Assembly: GCF_021107415.1 (NCBI RefSeq)
Contig: NZ_JAIOSW010000496.1
Location: 1 to 23,448, forward strand
Length of the DNA: 23,448 nt
DNA from: Desulfobacula sp.
GTDB taxonomy: Bacteria; Desulfobacterota; Desulfobacteria; Desulfobacterales; Desulfobacteraceae
Reading direction: 5' to 3'
Shown in pieces: positions 23,275-23,448 of this stretch. Both the position numbers and the translations under genes were made by a program. How positions within the stretch are numbered: the stretch's first letter is position 1; every line of letters starts with the position of its first letter. The notes beneath the pieces were generated by a model. It made no database searches, had not been told where the DNA came from, and saw nothing but the letters and a program-made list of their open reading frames with translations.

Positions 23275-23448
23275 TGATCTTTCCTCTATAAACAAGTTCA
23301 AGGGCTCCTGTGGGGCAGGCCTCAACACACAAAGGTTTCCCCTGGCACAATTCACATTTAACGGCTTTTTGGGTGTCAGTATCCAGTTGAATCACCCCTA
23401 TGGGGCAGTATTGAGCACACAGTCCACAGCCGATACATTTATCCGGGT
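23267..23448 (-). CDS. 4Fe-4S ferredoxin-type electron-transfer subunit (partial, AorB-like)
   Basis: The minus-strand frame is open to the window edge and ends in TGA at 23267-23269, overlapping the AOR start by 8 bases. The visible 60 residues hold two cluster motifs, CIGCGLCAQYCP and CELCQGKPLCVEACP; the longer spacing in the second is typical of HycB/DmsB-like ferredoxin subunits with more clusters upstream. It should carry electrons from the aldehyde oxidoreductase to the cell's redox pool. The N-terminal part and start are outside the window. Confidence 0.88.
   Translation of the reverse strand, partial: PDKCIGCGLCAQYCPIGVIQLDTDTQKAVKCELCQGKPLCVEACPTGALELVYRGKIND

Noticed and set aside
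23275..23355. N-terminal extension of the aldehyde oxidoreductase
   Set aside because: These codons are out of frame over the ferredoxin gene, whose cysteine motifs are clear; ATG 23274 has its own ribosome site and gives the family length.

Overview
The window looks like chromosome of an anaerobic, sulfate-reducer-like deltaproteobacterium (Thermodesulfobacteriota, most like Desulfobacteraceae such as Desulfobacula or Desulfobacter). The reasons are a tungsten-type aldehyde:ferredoxin oxidoreductase, an FmdE-family protein beside a FecBCD-type transporter, three two-component modules in 23 kb (two with sigma-54 activators), a PEP-CTERM-type exported protein and a CxxCP-type PAS domain. This assignment is inferred from gene content; no rRNA or tRNA is present.

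Layout. 1-360: 3' end of an ornithine aminotransferase-like gene. 361-554: a regulatory leader with two TTGTC/GACAA palindromes, a -10-like box and a long terminator-like hairpin. 555-4075 (+): a four-gene operon of periplasmic binding protein, FecCD permease, ATPase and FmdE-like protein with a zinc ribbon, probably for uptake and handling of a metal or metal complex. 4268-8063 (+): overlapping genes for a large membrane histidine kinase and a sigma-54 response regulator. 8080-9106 (-): a PilZ protein and a secreted PEP-CTERM-like protein. The secreted protein's gene has a perfect -24/-12 promoter and two tandem dyads about 100-150 bp upstream, the arrangement expected for control by a sigma-54 activator such as the one next door. 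9574-11097 (+): a REC-PAS-kinase protein preceded by a possible 31-codon ORF.

11102-14061 (-): a five-gene operon of a short CGGC protein, a DUF2318 Fe-S membrane protein, a protein carrying what looks like the second half of an HMA domain, a MacB/FtsX-type permease and a LolD-type ATPase. It resembles the accessory part of the P19-type iron-uptake cluster of Campylobacter, without the FTR1 and P19 genes. Upstream on the same strand (14257-16734) lie a sigma-54 regulator and its kinase, and the gap holds a paired 16-bp dyad plus a near-consensus -24/-12 promoter, so this pair may control the operon. 16915-17475 (+): an AT-rich type II toxin-antitoxin module with its own promoter. 17462-18139: the 5' parts of mutY and radC face each other and both are truncated at one junction, a rearrangement scar.

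18365-19156 (+): a short QueG-like 4Fe-4S protein. 19192-23448 (-): an operon of a ferredoxin-type subunit (partial), aldehyde:ferredoxin oxidoreductase, a TetR regulator and a GMC-family alcohol dehydrogenase. Together they could oxidise an alcohol through an aldehyde to an acid under local TetR control.

The strongest candidates for something undescribed are: the sigma-54 promoter with tandem dyads joining a two-component system to a PilZ/PEP-CTERM pair; the DUF2318/ABC operon with an HMA domain apparently divided between two small proteins; and the palindrome-plus-hairpin leader of the FmdE-linked transporter.
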